A stretch of DNA of 64,000 nucleotides from Trachythela sp. YZ-2020 (taxonomy: Eukaryota > Cnidaria > Anthozoa > Malacalcyonacea > Clavulariidae), in assembly GCA_016169945.1 (NCBI GenBank), contig JADLSH010000377.1, positions 2,410,001 through 2,474,000 of the forward strand. Direction: 5' to 3'. The notes under the pieces are model-generated. The model did not search any database. It was given only the letters and a program-made list of their open reading frames with translations, and was not told the origin of the DNA. Numbering within the stretch: position 1 is the stretch's first letter; each line of letters starts with the position of its first letter. Of the stretch, positions 42,844 through 56,154 are shown in pieces. Made by a program: the position numbers and the translations under genes.

Positions 42844-43997
42844 CAGGGGCCGGTTGTATCAAAGGTGGATAAGTCGCTATCCGGCGGATAACTCGCTATC
42901 CGGCGGATAAATTTTATCCAGAGTAAAAATTGCGTTGTACCAAGCTTGGATAGCGTTATCCAGCGGACAAAAAAGCACTATCCGTAGGATAAATTTATCC
43001 GAGGTCCGGAGGTAGTTTAAATCCTCTATCCGGTGGATAAACTCGAAGTTCCAAGACAAAATAGTAAATATTTCGGATGAAAGAGCGTCGGATTGAGACA
43101 GAAATGCAATAATTCTGTTTATAAGTTAACATCCTTTATAATAGTGCAATAAACATAAACATAAGTACTCACTTTTGTAGTTTTGTATATTTTTTTGACT
43201 GAATATCCCATGTCGGTGGTAGTGCCGACCGGCAGTCTTCTTCAGATCCTTCTCTTTTATATAGTTTGAAAACAAGCAGTGAATTTCTCACTTTTAGTCA
43301 GTTTAAAAACACGATGAACGTACCGAAGATACAACTTGGAAAACCAAACAAAGTTAGGCAATAGACAACAAGACGGCGAATTTTGTAATATTTGTTCGTT
43401 CGCTTTGATTAGCCAATCAAAACTTGAGAGAAAATGTTCTTAAAATTGTTATGAAATGTGTGCAAGGTCAAGGAACAAAATATTTAATGTATTCTACAGG
43501 AAAAAGTATACTCAACTCATATACTAAACAGTTTCTGCCTCTGCTGTTGTCTTCGCATAAACAAAGATCGTGAAATGCTGGCTAGTGAATAAAAACACTA
43601 CAAGTATATATTTCACGTACTATGAAAATGTACAACAAAATCATACAAGTCTGACTATATTAATACTAGTGACGACGGACTGAAAAAGAACAATACAACC
43701 AACAACGGGAAATTTATCGCAAGTTAATTCAAGATATGGATGTATTTTATACAAGCTAAATTATAAAGTTCACAAAAGCTTAGCAACAGCTGACGTTGAG
43801 ATAAGAAATTTCAGGAAAATCCGGTTTTTCCCGGTTAAATTTAAGCTTATCCGACGGATAGCTATCCACCCTGCTATCCGTGCTTCGTACAACGCATTTT
43901 TATCCAACGGATAACTATCCATCGGATAGAAGATTTATCCATCGGATAGGACTTATCCACCGGATAACTTATCCACCTTTGATACAACCGGCCACTG
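42844..43997. mobile_element. 1.15 kb TIR element dense in TATCCG/CGGATA motifs
   Basis: Left end CAGGGGCCGGTTGTATCAAA and right end TTTGATACAACCGGCCACTG agree at 29 of 30 terminal bases. The first 190 and last 160 bp hold about a dozen TATCCG-n-CGGATA half-sites, like subterminal transposase-binding arrays of hAT elements. A target duplication was not found. No transposase frame. Confidence 0.8.
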
Positions 43998-43999
43998 GT

Positions 44000-45800
44000 A
44001 TATTTATTATATCGGTAAACTAATTATATATTCAGTACCTTTGGTCGACTATAATTTCTGTTTTAAAAACCGTGTGATTTTCGCTAATACACCGTTTCAT
44101 AGAGCTTTAAAAACAGTACCTACTGACCAACTTTCAAAGAAAATAATAAAAATTGACAAAGTTACGGCGAAATTTGAAATCTTAGCGTGCGGCCAAACTG
44201 GACTTTCAGACAAAAACAACCGGAAGAGGCCCAAGACGATGTTGCTATGTTTTTAAGTGGCCGGAATGCGAATTCCCCAGGGTAAAATACCCTATATAAG
44301 ATTTTTTGTCGTGACTGAAGCGCTTAGGCAAACCACAAACTGTGGGCAAACCACAGCCCATTACAGCCTCGTACCCAGGCGCTTTGTGCTAAGCGGTTGC
44401 GTGACGCACGCGTGGAAACTTGTAGTGCGTAGCCACGACGGGACGGGTTTCTCGCGCGCTCGTGACGTAATCGCATGTAGCAAGCCAAAGCGTCTGAGTA
44501 CGAAGCTGGCAAACCATAAAGAGTCAAACTACGGCAAGCACATGCGTGCTGAAAATACCCGATAAATAAAAAAAAATTCAAAATAAATACTTCTACTCGT
44601 CGTATCGAAGCAAAACTTTCTACAAGAAATACACAGATAAAAAGCTAAATTTTCGAATGGAGAAGTCTATTGTCAAATCCAAGAAATAAAGAAGATATTA
44701 AAGATTGTTTGAGTTGAACTGGAGGTATGTTTGGGATTAAACTTTTGGTATTTTTGATTCTGTAATGTTTAGTCGGCAACATAACCCACTGTTAAAAAGC
44801 TTATTTTGTAAGGATTCCAATGGTGTTAGTTTCATTTACGGAATCTACATTGAAAAAGCGACTCTAGCAAACGTACTCAGGTTTACTCAGGTCGTAATTT
44901 CAAAATTATCTTTACGTGAAAGAAAAAAGTACCTTCAGCGCGAAGATGTCTACGGTATATAAGAACATGTTTTATTTGAAAATACGCTCACCTCGCATGA
45001 ACCTATGCATATTCGTGGTGAGGCCTATACTAAAGATGCTGAGCGATTTCGAACGGAGGAATAGGGTTACGTTTGTGTTAGGTTCGTGGTAGATTTGATG
45101 TAAGGGTTAGAGTCGGGCTATGCGGGCAAATGGACAATTCCTCAACAAACAGTAGTAGTTGTCTTGGCTTTTTTCAGAGCTCACGTCAACTGTTCCAGTA
45201 GCCTGCACGGCTACGGTTCCAGCTAATAGCATTATGCTGGGAACATACTAGATACAGTATCAAATATATAGTAACTCATCAGAGAAATTGTGATTTTTGT
45301 CATGAAGGATTATCGACAATTTTACCAAGATAAACTTATCAGATATTTTGTCCAACAGACATTCATACAGTACTCATTGTTGTTTTTTATTCTGTTTTGT
45401 TTACTGTGAACAACTATATTTTGGGTTTTCATCATGTATATAATTAAAGACAATAGTACATAAACCTGTTTTTCATATATCATAATTAATCGACGATAAT
45501 CGCAAATGCATTTGCGTGCTTGTGGCTTTTGTCAAGCTCGTGTAAGAATGTAAGTCATGTAAGCCAAGGATGTTACAATCACACTCAGAAAAATATTTGC
45601 CGAATGCCTATAGCTGTAGCATGCACTGTCAAAATGTGTTAATTACGAAAAATCCTAAATCATTACCCCAGCGACTAAACGCTCAATAAAGCGTCTTGTT
45701 TCTTTATAATCACACAGTGACTAAGTTTTTTATTTCTTTCATAAAATAATGTCTTTAAATGGCCGATAAATGTGTAAAAACTAGAGATTACCTGTCTTAA
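44000..45800. other. gap with no recognised gene
   Basis: A GC-richer block at 44310-44560 contains GCAAACCACA repeats and CpG-rich motifs but only spurious ORFs. The rest is AT-rich. Confidence 0.4.
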
Positions 45801-45805
45801 CGTGA

Positions 45806-46062
45806 GCTAGTGAGCACAAACTTAGGCGCGGTTCAGTATATACCTGAAAATGTATACATAACTGTGGTACGTAGTCATATTTCTCGCTAGGCTGGTGAGC
45901 ACAGACTTAGGCGCGGTTATATATACCTGAAAAGGTATATATAACGGTGGCTATATATACCCGAAAAGGGTATATATAACCGTAGTACATAAAATCATGT
46001 TTCTCGCTAGGTAGGTGAGCACAAACGTCTGCGCGGTTATATATGCCTGAAAAGGGTATATT
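45806..46062. repeat. tandem repeat of about 90-120 bp with internal palindromes
   Basis: Three units, each with TGAGCACA-AC at 45811, 45897 and 46015, followed by GCGCGGTTATATAT-type sequence. In unit two, CGGTTATATATACCTGAAAA is mirrored by GGTATATATAACGG, and a second mirror CTATATATACCCG/GGGTATATATAACC follows. TTTCTCGCTAGG joins the units. Confidence 0.8.
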
Positions 46063-46287
46063 CGTACAACACGTTCGAGATTTTAGCGATGAAAATGCAC
46101 GGAAAGTTTCAGTTGAAACAATCTTGTGTGTTAATTATAGTAACTTGATTAGACATGTATCAATATATTCCTTGGCTTTCATGCCTTTCATTTGTAATCA
46201 AAACTGTTCAAATTTATTTACCGGTACGTTTCACGCTCAACCCCCCGGGAATGTGTGATAAACAAACATGGTCGATTATTTAATAGA

Positions 46288-46392
46288 TAATTACTGAGGC
46301 CAACGGCAATCTTGAATATATTGCAGAGCCGAAGGCCGAAGCTGGCTGCAATATTTTCAAGAATGCCGTTTGGCCGAAGTAATTATCTATTA
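46288..46392. repeat. small foldback element
   Basis: TTTAATAGATAATTACTGAG...CGGCAATCTTGAATATATTG pairs with CAATATTTTCAAGAATGCCG...AGTAATTATCTATT. Arms about 45 bp. Confidence 0.75.
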
Positions 46393-46726
46393 TAATTGCT
46401 GAGGTTAGTCAAACGTATTGTTCCTTCTCTTTACGATTGCAGCAATTTTAGGCATCGACCCGAATCAAAAGTAATTGTTTTAGGTTCTAAGATTAGGGTG
46501 CTGCTTGTTGGACAGAATCACAATGAGCAAGCGTGGTGTTCGTTAAAAATCCCACAAGCGCAAGCCAAGAAATTGCAGCATAAATAAAACTGCTGAATAT
46601 GCGCATGTTAGAGCAAACGCTTGCTGCGACATGCCTTGCGCGGCGACTCCAGACGAAAGTAATGACGCAATCTTCATCAAAAACAGAAAAGCAACAGAAC
46701 AGAGCAATGTAGAGTTGCACTAATTC

Positions 46727-46936
46727 CACAGTATAAAGACGACCAGTAGGGCCACTCGGCGATGCAACATGTAGCTGGCTTTTTATGCAAAAATATGCAG
46801 TTTACTGGCCAGGAAAGTTAGTCCAGCTTGCTTATTGGCCAGAAAAAGCAATTGACTGCCTGCCAATGCGTAATGAGCGGCCACACAAAATTTCAAATGA
46901 GTGGCCATACTGGTCGTCTCTATACTGTGCTAATTC
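46727..46936. mobile_element. MITE family M, copy 2 (inverted)
   Basis: Reverse-orientation relative of 42566-42785, with ends ACAGTATAAAGACGACCAGT and ACTGGTCGTCTCTATACTGT forming a nearly perfect terminal inverted repeat. Confidence 0.8.
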
Positions 46937-46998
46937 TATAAATATATATACAATAGTACATAAATAATATGTGGGTGTGACCCATGGATTGCAGAGTA

Positions 46999-48600
46999 TT
47001 ACAGTACAGGTGCCCGGTTAATACTCTGTTTCAATAAATTCTTAAAAGAGTAAATTGATTCAGCTAGTTTTGTAACGATGGGGAGACTATTCCAAAGTTT
47101 AGCCCCGCTATATTTGAAACTTTTTTTAAGAAATTCTCTTTTTGGCTTAGCAAGGGCTAAATCAGTGTTACCATTTCTGAGGTCATAATTGGTTTGGATC
47201 AGATTTCTTCTGATCAATGTCTCTTTCAAATTAGGTCCAGTATAATCATTCAAGACTTTGTACAATAGTATAGATTTAGTTGTACATCGCCTTGTATCCA
47301 AATTTACCCAAGCAAGAGATCGAAGAACATCAGCAGATCTGGTCTCGTAGCTCGTGCCAGCTATAATTCTCGCCGCACGACTTTGAAACTTTTGGAGTTT
47401 ATCTTTCAGTTGTTTGTCGCAAACTCCATATAATGGAGAACAGTAATCGAAGTATGGTTGTATCAACGCACGATAAATTGCTTGCAGGGTGTTTGTAGGA
47501 AGATAAGGTTTCATGCGTTTCATAATTCCTATGCCAGCCCAAACTTTCTTACAAATTGTTTCAATATGTTCATTCCAGGTAAGATTTTCGTCTAGGGCAA
47601 CGCCAAGACATGTGATTGAACTAACTCGGGGTATGGGTTGATCATTTAGCATTACAGGAAGATCACAATTCATAGCATTAATTTTGTGCTTTGACCCTAT
47701 ATACATTAGTTTGGTCTTACTTGGATGGTGTTGCAGATTGTTTCTACACAGCCATTCACCGATTGTTTTCAAATCGTTATTAAGATTTTCTGTAAGTTCC
47801 ATTAGGTTATTACCGGTTGAAGAAATTTGAGTATCGTCAGCATAGAGATACGGCGTAGTTTTGTTGAGGCAATCCGGAAGATCATTAATGTAAAGTAAAA
47901 ACAATAAAGGACCAAGAATCGATCCCTGCGGAACACCGCAAACAATAATTTTTGGGGATGACATTTTTCCATTAACAATACAAACTTGCTCTCTATTTGT
48001 TAGATAAGATTCAAACCAACCCAACTCAACATTAGTTATTCCGAATTGGTATTTCAGCTATCAGGGTTGCTGATGTTCTTGTTACCCTTGTGTGTTCATT
48101 AATAAGCTGATCAAATTGGTAAAGAGCGGACAGAAATTGCAATTTACGTGTATGGGTCTCAGGAGGGGATTTTAAAATATCACAGTTTAAATCTCCCATA
48201 ATTATTACTTCTTTATTTTCTAAATCGCTTTTTCTAAGAAACGTCTCATATTCATCAAATAGACGAACTTCAGAATTTGGAGGTCTATACCAAGTATACT
48301 TACTAGAAATGACTTACCATGTGGTTTACTAATTTCAATGCATATCATTTCTAATGAATCAACTATTAAATCATTTCGCTCAGAAAATGGTATAGATTCA
48401 CGGACGTACATAAGCACGCCCCCGCCGTATCTATTTCGGTCTTTACGAATATTGTAATAACCAGCAATATTTATCTCACTATTAGATACCGACTCATCAA
48501 TTTTAGTCTCATTTATAGCAAGAATATCTACGGGCATATTTTGCATAATCACACGAAGCTGATCAACATTCTTCAGTAGGCTATTAATGTTCAAACTATA
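46999..48600 (-). pseudogene. LINE with internal deletion
   Basis: 48594 down codes for the AP-like endonuclease (MNINSLLKNVDQLRVIMQNM, LAINETKIDES, GGGVLMYVRESIP, then after frame changes MGDLNCDILKSP and QLINEHTRVTRTS). At about 48056 it jumps directly to reverse transcriptase sequence. From 48024 a 341-residue open frame runs WFESYLTNREQ, GVPQGSILGPLLFLLYINDL, catalytic LYADDTQ, and the C-terminal KKSFKYSGAKLWNSLP block to 46999. The SDH endonuclease motif, fingers and first palm block are missing. The intact remainder indicates a fairly young copy. Confidence 0.85.
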
Positions 48601-48627
48601 GCTATACGTAAGCCTTTTGAAGTCTCT

Positions 48628-49432
48628 AGCTCATAAAGACTTGTGAAAACATTGTGGAATGCAAAGTCGTCCGCCATTTTTTTTTGTCATGGACGGGACG
48701 GTTTTGTAAGTTATGCGCATGCGCAAATTCAAGCCGAGAGAAGACTTCCATTTTGCAAACTTTTTTCAAAAATAGTTTTACACTTATTTTATAAGTCAGT
48801 CTCTATGTAAGTCTCCAAAACAAGATAAATGAAAATTACTTAGAGGACAAATTAACAAGAGGAAAAACAGTCGAAAGACCGAAAAAGGAGCGTTTTAAAC
48901 AGGCAAGTGTCTATTTTGCATGTTTGCTTTGCCGATTTTTTAACATAGCATGCAGTATAGTTTGTGAATTTGAAAATGTGTAGATCATTCTGTGTGGTCA
49001 ATACAACATTGATTGATCTTTAAGAGCATTTTAGTATCGATTCAAATTTGTTATAGAAAAATAAAAAACATTAAATCTCAAAAACTTAATTGCAAAAGCA
49101 AGTGCGAAGTAAAAAAATACTCCTCGAAAAGCAGTTGAAGTTTTTTGAAAATTTCGAAACGTTCTGTGAACGTCTAAGGTTGAATGTTACAGTAAATCAA
49201 AGCTAAAAGAGTACATAATAGCATATACCCACTTTATATAGTTGGCAATTGATAATTGTATAGTTAAAAACAAAATAATATTTTGTACAAATTAAAATAT
49301 AAAAAATATACAATGTTGCGTGTTACCATGGTTACATTCGTCGACTCAGTACTTCATGTTACAATAACTTTTGGGGAGTAAATTGTTTGGTTCAAATGGG
49401 CGAGGGGTTCTGCATGCATGTATTTCTAGTAG
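48628..49432 (+). repeat. dispersed repeat, copy C
   Basis: Parallels 21000-21056 plus 22028-22925, without the hAT insertion. Both begin GTGAAAACATTGTGGAATGC and end GGTTCTGCATGCATGTATTT. Confidence 0.8.
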
Positions 49433-49609
49433 TATGAAGTACTAATGAACTTGTGGCCCTCATAAAACTTACAAGAATTAGGTCTATTTACAACATTTAT
49501 ATGTCCATGGGTATATCAAAATTTAAACTTTCTGTATACTTGAAAAGGCTATATTATATACATGAGGTATATATAGGACATTACGAATGTTGTTGGTTAT
49601 TTCAATTTA

Positions 49610-51600
49610 ACAGTTTGTCTTGGCGGCACAAGTACTCAGGAGTAGAATTAATAGTACGTTTGTAGATCATAATACATTTTCTGATATCCGACTCTAGTAC
49701 GTAAAAAGGCAACCAACCAAGATTATTAAATAGATCAATCGAGGAGTGGCGTGGTTCAGCTTCAAGGATAATTCTGGCACAACGTTTTTGAAACTTTAAT
49801 ATTTTGATGATATTGTTCTACTACAGTTTGTCCAGGTTATACTACAATAGAGAAATAGAGGTTTGATCATAGCATTATAGAAAAGTATACGTTCGTTTCG
49901 AGGCAGATAAGATTTTATACACTTTGATATTACAATGCGTTTAGATAGTTTCTTTGCCATAACTTCAACATGAGTGTCAAAGTTTAAATCTTCATCAATG
50001 TTAAAGCCCAGTAATTTCACAGTGTGAGCTTGTTCTAATGAGACATCGTTCAATTTGATGTTGAGAATTTCATTATCAGGAGTAAGTTTCGCTTTACGCC
50101 TTTTACCAGAAACCAGAATGGTTTTAGTCTTAGTCGTATTGAGAGGTAGTTTGTTGGTAATGGCCCAGTTATCAACATTGGAGACTTCCTGAGCTAGTTT
50201 CACATTCAGTTCATTAATGTCATTGTAATCAGTGGCAGCGAGTAAGGTAGTATCATCAGCGAATAAATCTACTTGAGTGTTGATATGTAGAGGCAAATCG
50301 TTGATAAAAACAAGAAACAATAGAGGCCCAAGGATAGAGCCCTGAGGTACTCCGTCCGTAACTGCTTTTGTTGCATGTTGAGGACTGGCCGTTAAAGTTA
50401 ACATATTGTTTACGGTGTGATAGATAGGATTTAAACCAATCAAGTGAGTTCTGATCAAGATGGTATGCACTATGCTTATCAAGCAGAATACAGTGATCAA
50501 CAAAATCAAAAGCTTTTTTATAGTCGACTTGGACCATGCCATTGTGAGATTTTTGTCCAGGTTGAGTAAAAGAGAATCAACGATAAATGCCACAGTGGTT
50601 TCTGTGCCAAATTCACTTCGAAATCCAGATTGATTGGAATATATCAGATTATTTATGGTGAGATAGTAAAACAGGCAGTCATGCACTTAACGTTCAATGA
50701 TCTTTGAAAGCACGGGTAAGATAGAGATAGGTCTGTAATTGTTAGCATCAGATATTTCGCCAGCCTTAAATAGCGCAGTGACTCTAGCTATTTTCCATCT
50801 TGCGGGAAATTGATTAATAGTCAAAAACATATTGTTTAACCTGGATATTGATGGTGCCAACTCCTTGATGCCTGCTTGAAGTAGTTCTATACTTGTGCCA
50901 TCAGCCCCAGTCGCTATTCGCTTTATTGGATGGTATCTTCATCACGTAATTTTCAACAATTTCACAAGTGATGGGTAGACGTGTTGAAGGCAGACGTGTT
51001 AGATGACATCTTCGATTTTACAAACTGTTTCAATTTACTTAGATCAAAGTTATCGATAGGAGTGAGTGAGGACTTGATTTTACTGGCGATCGACGTGAAG
51101 TGCATATTGAAAGCTTCGGCTATTTTAGCCTTTTCGATCATGTTTGAACATAAATTTCTAGCGACACGGTATTGTTTCCAAGCGTTGGTCGAATTAGTTT
51201 CAGTTTTTCTTGCTTTTGAAAGTAGGTTATCTCTAAGCTTTAACTGATTAAGAATGTCACTAGTTATCCATTGAGGTTGCTTTGGCTTGGCGATACGTTT
51301 TTATTTTGTTGGAGCATGTTGGTCGATCGCTTGTAAAAATACACTTTCCCCTGTGGCAAGAACATCATTGGTATCATCAAATATGAAGGCCGTGTCCCAA
51401 GGGGAGTTTGCTAACGTGTTGTTGAATACAGATGTATTAAGATTATTTGGGTCTCTGTAAGTTATTGAATCATGGCAATTAGAATAAGACACGAATAAAA
51501 ACGTTTTAATGTGTTTTGCGCATGTGCATTTGTTCGATAAAATACCACAAGCGCACGGCAGACTATTGCTATATAAATTCAACAGTTTGAAATGAGGGAT
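49610..51600 (-). pseudogene. LINE reverse transcriptase remnant
   Basis: From 51582 down: CGILSNKCTC and ATGESVFLQAIDQHAPTK (after the endonuclease), WITSDILNQLKLRDNLLSKA, AFNMHFTSIAS. Then come YSNQSGFRSEFGTETTVAF, VQVDYKKAFDFVDH, a frameshift near 50400, GVPQGSILGPLLFLVFINDL and LFADDTTLL. The C-terminal CARIILEAEPRHSSIDLFNN block ends in LLN and a stop. 5'-truncated and frameshifted. Its 5' end lies about 100 bp upstream of the MTRES1-like start codon. Confidence 0.8.
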
Positions 51601-51702
51601 TCAGTTCACCTTCAGGTGGCAAAGCTTGAGGCACCCGATGATAGTCGACGAACGTCAGGTTAATGCAGATTGCAGAGAGAAAACAATAGGTTATTATGAG
51701 TC

Positions 51703-52007
51703 ATGACCGTCAGTAATTATATATTAGACACCTTTCGTCGTTTGCCTCAGTTTTGTTATAATCACACTTCTTCTTCTTCACTTATGCAAATGTCAACTGA
51801 GACACAGAAACAAAATATACGATTTGCAGCTTCTTGGGATCGCAAACTAACATCAAATGACAATGATGACTCAGGTATTGAATCAGCGAATAGCAAGAAA
51901 TATATTGAGAGAAATTTAGATGAGAATTCTAGGAAACTTATCCAGGTAGTTGTCACTTCACTAAGAGTAGACCTTGTGGCAGCCACTGGCCTCGGATTAG
52001 CAAAAAG
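51703..52007 (+). CDS. MTRES1: MTRES1 (C6orf203)-like protein, exon 1
   Basis: ATG 51703 codes for a Thr/Arg/Ser-rich start (MTVSNYILDTFRRLPQF) compatible with a mitochondrial targeting peptide, then an acidic linker (NDNDDSGIES). The start of an S4-like RNA-binding domain follows: VVTSLRVDLVAATGLGLAKR. In the human protein the matching stretch is a SFRYD...GLDIGRNK-type segment. The exon ends AAAAG at a donor (GTAAAAG, 52008) in phase 2. MTRES1 proteins sit in mitochondria and support mitochondrial transcription and rescue of stalled ribosomes. The assignment rests on this exon plus exon 2. Confidence 0.55.
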
Positions 52008-55000
52008 GTAAAAGATATATTTTCCAAATATATATTTATATTCAATCAATAAATTATTGAATCCAAAATGCCTGCAGGCTGCAGTGTCTACTCTGCCATG
52101 CTTCCAACCGCCCCCCATCCATCCCCACCAATAAATTTACACCAGTCGGCAAATTGGCCCGAACCAGTCGGAAAATTGTGAAATCGGAAAAATTGTAAAA
52201 GTTAAGAATGATATTCGCATTAGGCGGTCAGTGGGACAGCGTAGGTGTGAGGAAAATTGTGCGAGCAGCACATCGGATCGGATGTTTGATATATTACGCG
52301 ATATATAATATTTCATCAGAATATTTTGTTTGCGGTTTGCCGATGGCTATGGCAATATCTGTAAAGAGCATTTTGTCAAAAATATGTGCGTCGTACTGTC
52401 GCACACAGGCGTCTCCACAGCATTCTCACTCTCTAGCATCAATATGCGAAACGAGGCTGAAAAGTCTGTTTACCACTATAGGCAAATTTGTTCTTTCATT
52501 AACCAATTTCATTGCCGAAACTCGTTTTTCGCTTCGCTTCGCTTCGTGCGAACAAATTTGCAAAATGGAAAACAGGCTTTATGCTTTTTGTATCTGCGAA
52601 TGCAGATATATTGCCGTCGTGCTGTTAGCTGTTAGCTGTTAGCTTATAGCCATTCAGCGACGAGCTTATTTAAATTGGTAACCAATCAGCAAGTGGCTTA
52701 CAATGCAATGACGTAATGTTCTCCAAGGCCATTACATCATTCAATTTTGCCTGTTCGCAGGCTAGATCTTTAAAAAATTCAACATGGCGATTGACAAAAT
52801 GTCGTTAATTCATATAAAAACGAGTATAAAAACGTGGAAATACGAAGATAGACGTACGGATAAACCGGAAAGAATGCTTTAAAATTTAGTGGTTCTATTT
52901 CTGAAGGAAAACTAAACAGTGAACAGTCGAACTATCGAAGGACGAACATCAAGGTAAGAAATACTACAACATATTAACATAAACTTGACGCGTTAATTGT
53001 AAAATATAGCATCTTGTTTATGCACATAAGTTTTCAATACTAAAGTATATTTGACTACCATGAATACTAGCTAATCCCACATTTTAATTTCAGATTTAGC
53101 AATTCCACATTTTATAGTGGTCACATTTCTTTAAATAAAATATTGTGTACAAATATAGTCTTGTTTATAGTATATAATAGTTAAGACGGTAAAAGATAAG
53201 ACTGTACAATACTCCTTTTGGCATGACATTTATTGCAGACGGTGTCACAATCACATACTTATAATTTCATAATAGAAATTCATATCCATAGGCAAATTCT
53301 CCTCTAAATCGCTTATATTTAGTGTCTTTCAAGCAATCATTTGCCTGTACTTTACACATCACTCTCATATTTGTATTGTAGCGTGAACAAACAAACACGG
53401 AACACTGCAGCTTTGACTAGTCAATTCTAGCCAATGTTTGGATCTGATATGCTGTGTTTATATATATTTTATACATTCTATTCACAGACTATAGACATGT
53501 GTCAAATTATACTCCTGATTTTCAACATAGTTAACATTTGCTACTGATGAATAGACTTCAATAATATGACCTATTTGCTAACACATCCATATGGAACAAA
53601 TAGTTCATTTGTGTTCCTCCATCCCTGAATACCACATGTTGAAGTCGTGTATCAATGTGTTTAAAAAGGCTTTTGAAACTGTGCAAGGGTGTGTTAGTGA
53701 TACCTGGCATTCTGACAACATCCACGCATCTACAATTTTTTCACATACCTGATTGTAGTATATTATGGACTATCGAGAAGATTGTGAACGTAACATGTTT
53801 CAGCAAATGGCATCATAAAATTAAATTAAATCTTTGTTGTGTTGTGGAAATAGTCTCTGCTAGTGAAATTTATATCAGCCATTATATTTGTCATATGTAC
53901 TAAACTGTCTGGCATAGTGATACCGTAGATCGTGAACCCCATTTAACAATTAATATGCAAACCTATTCTACTGTGTATGATATATATTTTTGTGATATTT
54001 AAGCCCAGATGCACCCCACTTTTATCAGTGGTAGGCTACTGCCAATTAATTGATTAAATATCAATCTCTTATTCTTTACAAGTTACTTGTTGAATGAAGT
54101 GTATGTTTTTGTACAAAATATATGTTTAACTTATACAATTTAGGGCCAAATAGAATTGTAGAATATTATTCCTTCATGACTACAGTGGGATTACCAATTT
54201 TACCATTCACCATGAGCAGATACATGTACGCTTAGCGTACCTATTTTTATATCTGTGAGAAAGACCTCACAGACACTCTTAACATTGAGAAAATTGCTAA
54301 CGGAGTCTGTTAAAGAAAAAGCGTATGGGCTAAAATACTTACCAGTAAACATTCTCAAATTTTAAACGATATCTATTTAGCCTACATTTGTCTTTTAAGA
54401 TTTGAAAATCCTTCTTCTCGTGAGATAACTAAGCTAGTTACTAAGCTAATTAATTCCTGGATGTACTGGATACTGTATCCTAATATTTTATATACAACGT
54501 TATTAATGCAAATTACCACGCCATATGACCTAAGAGACTTTCCATAAATTAACAGGTGGAGAGGGAAGGTGAAAAACAGGGGAGGGTCATAAGAATTTGA
54601 GCCCTTCAAAAGTCATTAATTTAAAAGATAAACAGAAAAGCTGGGAGGGTTACAAAAATTATGCCAATGTGATAATAAAGTCAAAGAGATGTATAGCAAG
54701 AATACAAAAAAAAACAACCACGAATGAAGACAAGAGCGGCATTGAGTGATACAATGTCTCGAATGTCAAGATACTCTGACGTTTCCATACTCTTATTACT
54801 CTGTTTTGGTGGATCTAACAAAATTAAACTACTTAAATTTATTTTGTTGATGGTTATGATTTTTCTTCAGAACTCGTCTCAGAATGAGAAAAATGCTGTT
54901 TTAAAGACCTTAGAAATTCAAAATTTCTAAGGCATTTTTGCTTCGTTGATTAAGTAAGTTAGTATCCTAGTTATGCTGTTCCACAGTTAAAACGCTGCCT

Positions 55001-55524
55001 ATGCTGCTGCTTATTGTTCCCTTCTTCGAAACATTTTCATACTACAGCTGTAAAACAACTATGGGATAATATATATCGGCAGGGGGAGGATCAAGACGAG
55101 CCCCAGGTTAGGGTCACAACTTTTCCAACTCGTATATGTGGAGGGTCATATTATTTTCATCTAATCATTGTCCTAATTTATGGTAAGTCCCTAAGGTCAA
55201 ATTAAAACGTGTGTTGGAATATTGAGAAACTCGGCAAATTATATTATTATTACTCGGCAATTCGGCCTTCAACGCCCCCCCAATCGACATCCCTTCGCTA
55301 CGGCCCTGGCCATTTCTCATAAGATACTGTATATTCATGATGTCAAAACTTGAATTTTTGTTTTGATGTTGACAGCGGAGAACCTGTATATCTATAATAT
55401 TGGTACACTTGTAGTTTTAAGAACTACACAATGCAAAAATCTCACAACTTCTTAACAGGATGTGTTCACAACAACCTTGCATGTTTATCAAGCTGTTGCA
55501 AGGTTGCCACCAATGATATATATA

Positions 55525-55735
55525 AGTAATATTTAAGAAATAGAAAACATTTTCCGTGTTTCCATACAGTTATAGAAACACGAGTGGAAGTTTGGGAGAA
55601 CGAGAAATCGTAGTGGGAACACGAGCCCGAAGGGTGAGTTTTTACACGCAATTGCGAGTTCTCCCAAACTTCCACAAGTGTTTCAATAACTCATTGGAAA
55701 CACGGAAAATTTTTTTTCTATTTCTTTTATAAAAT
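55525..55735. repeat. foldback repeat, copy 1
   Basis: Left AGAAATAGAAAACATTTTCC ... GAAACACGAGTGGAAGTTTG pairs with CAAACTTCCACAAGTGTTTC ... ATTTTTTTTCTATTTC. Arms about 85 bp. Confidence 0.8.
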
Positions 55736-56154
55736 AACCGTCAAAAATAAGTAAAACGTGATAATAATCATTGCATCAAAGCGTAAATTCTCCTTACTAT
55801 TCATAATGGCATATTGGATGACGAATGATGACGTGCTGGATGACGTATAACACCGAGTTTCTATACAGTTTTATAATATAATATTTATAGTACGCGCGTG
55901 CTTATTGGTCGAGACTGTATAGAAACACGGAAATTTTCCCGCCAAAATTTAAAATCATAAAAAAAACAAATTTAATGCGAATTATAAAACTTTGAATACT
56001 ATTTAAAAACAATTTTAATGTTTACAAATTTTTGACCGTTAATTTTCAAACAGAGTTGTTTTCTTGCAGCGAAATTGACGAGCAAAGGTCAGCATGCGTA
56101 CGTAATGAGAATTTGTAAATTAATCGAGTTTAAAAAGTGTCTTTTGAGTTATAT

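Noticed and set aside
44257..44581. Long opposing ORFs in a GC-richer patch
   Set aside because: Both strands open through high CpG content, no motif or splice support.
52208..52642. 144-residue plus-strand ORF in the MTRES1-like intron
   Set aside because: Overlaps low-complexity GCTTCGCTTCG and TTAGCTGTTAGC runs; looks like repeat sequence.
54515..55205. Possible inverted repeat pair (AATTTATGG-AAGTC-CT-AGGTCA)
   Set aside because: Only about 26 bp similar with several mismatches; not enough to call an element.
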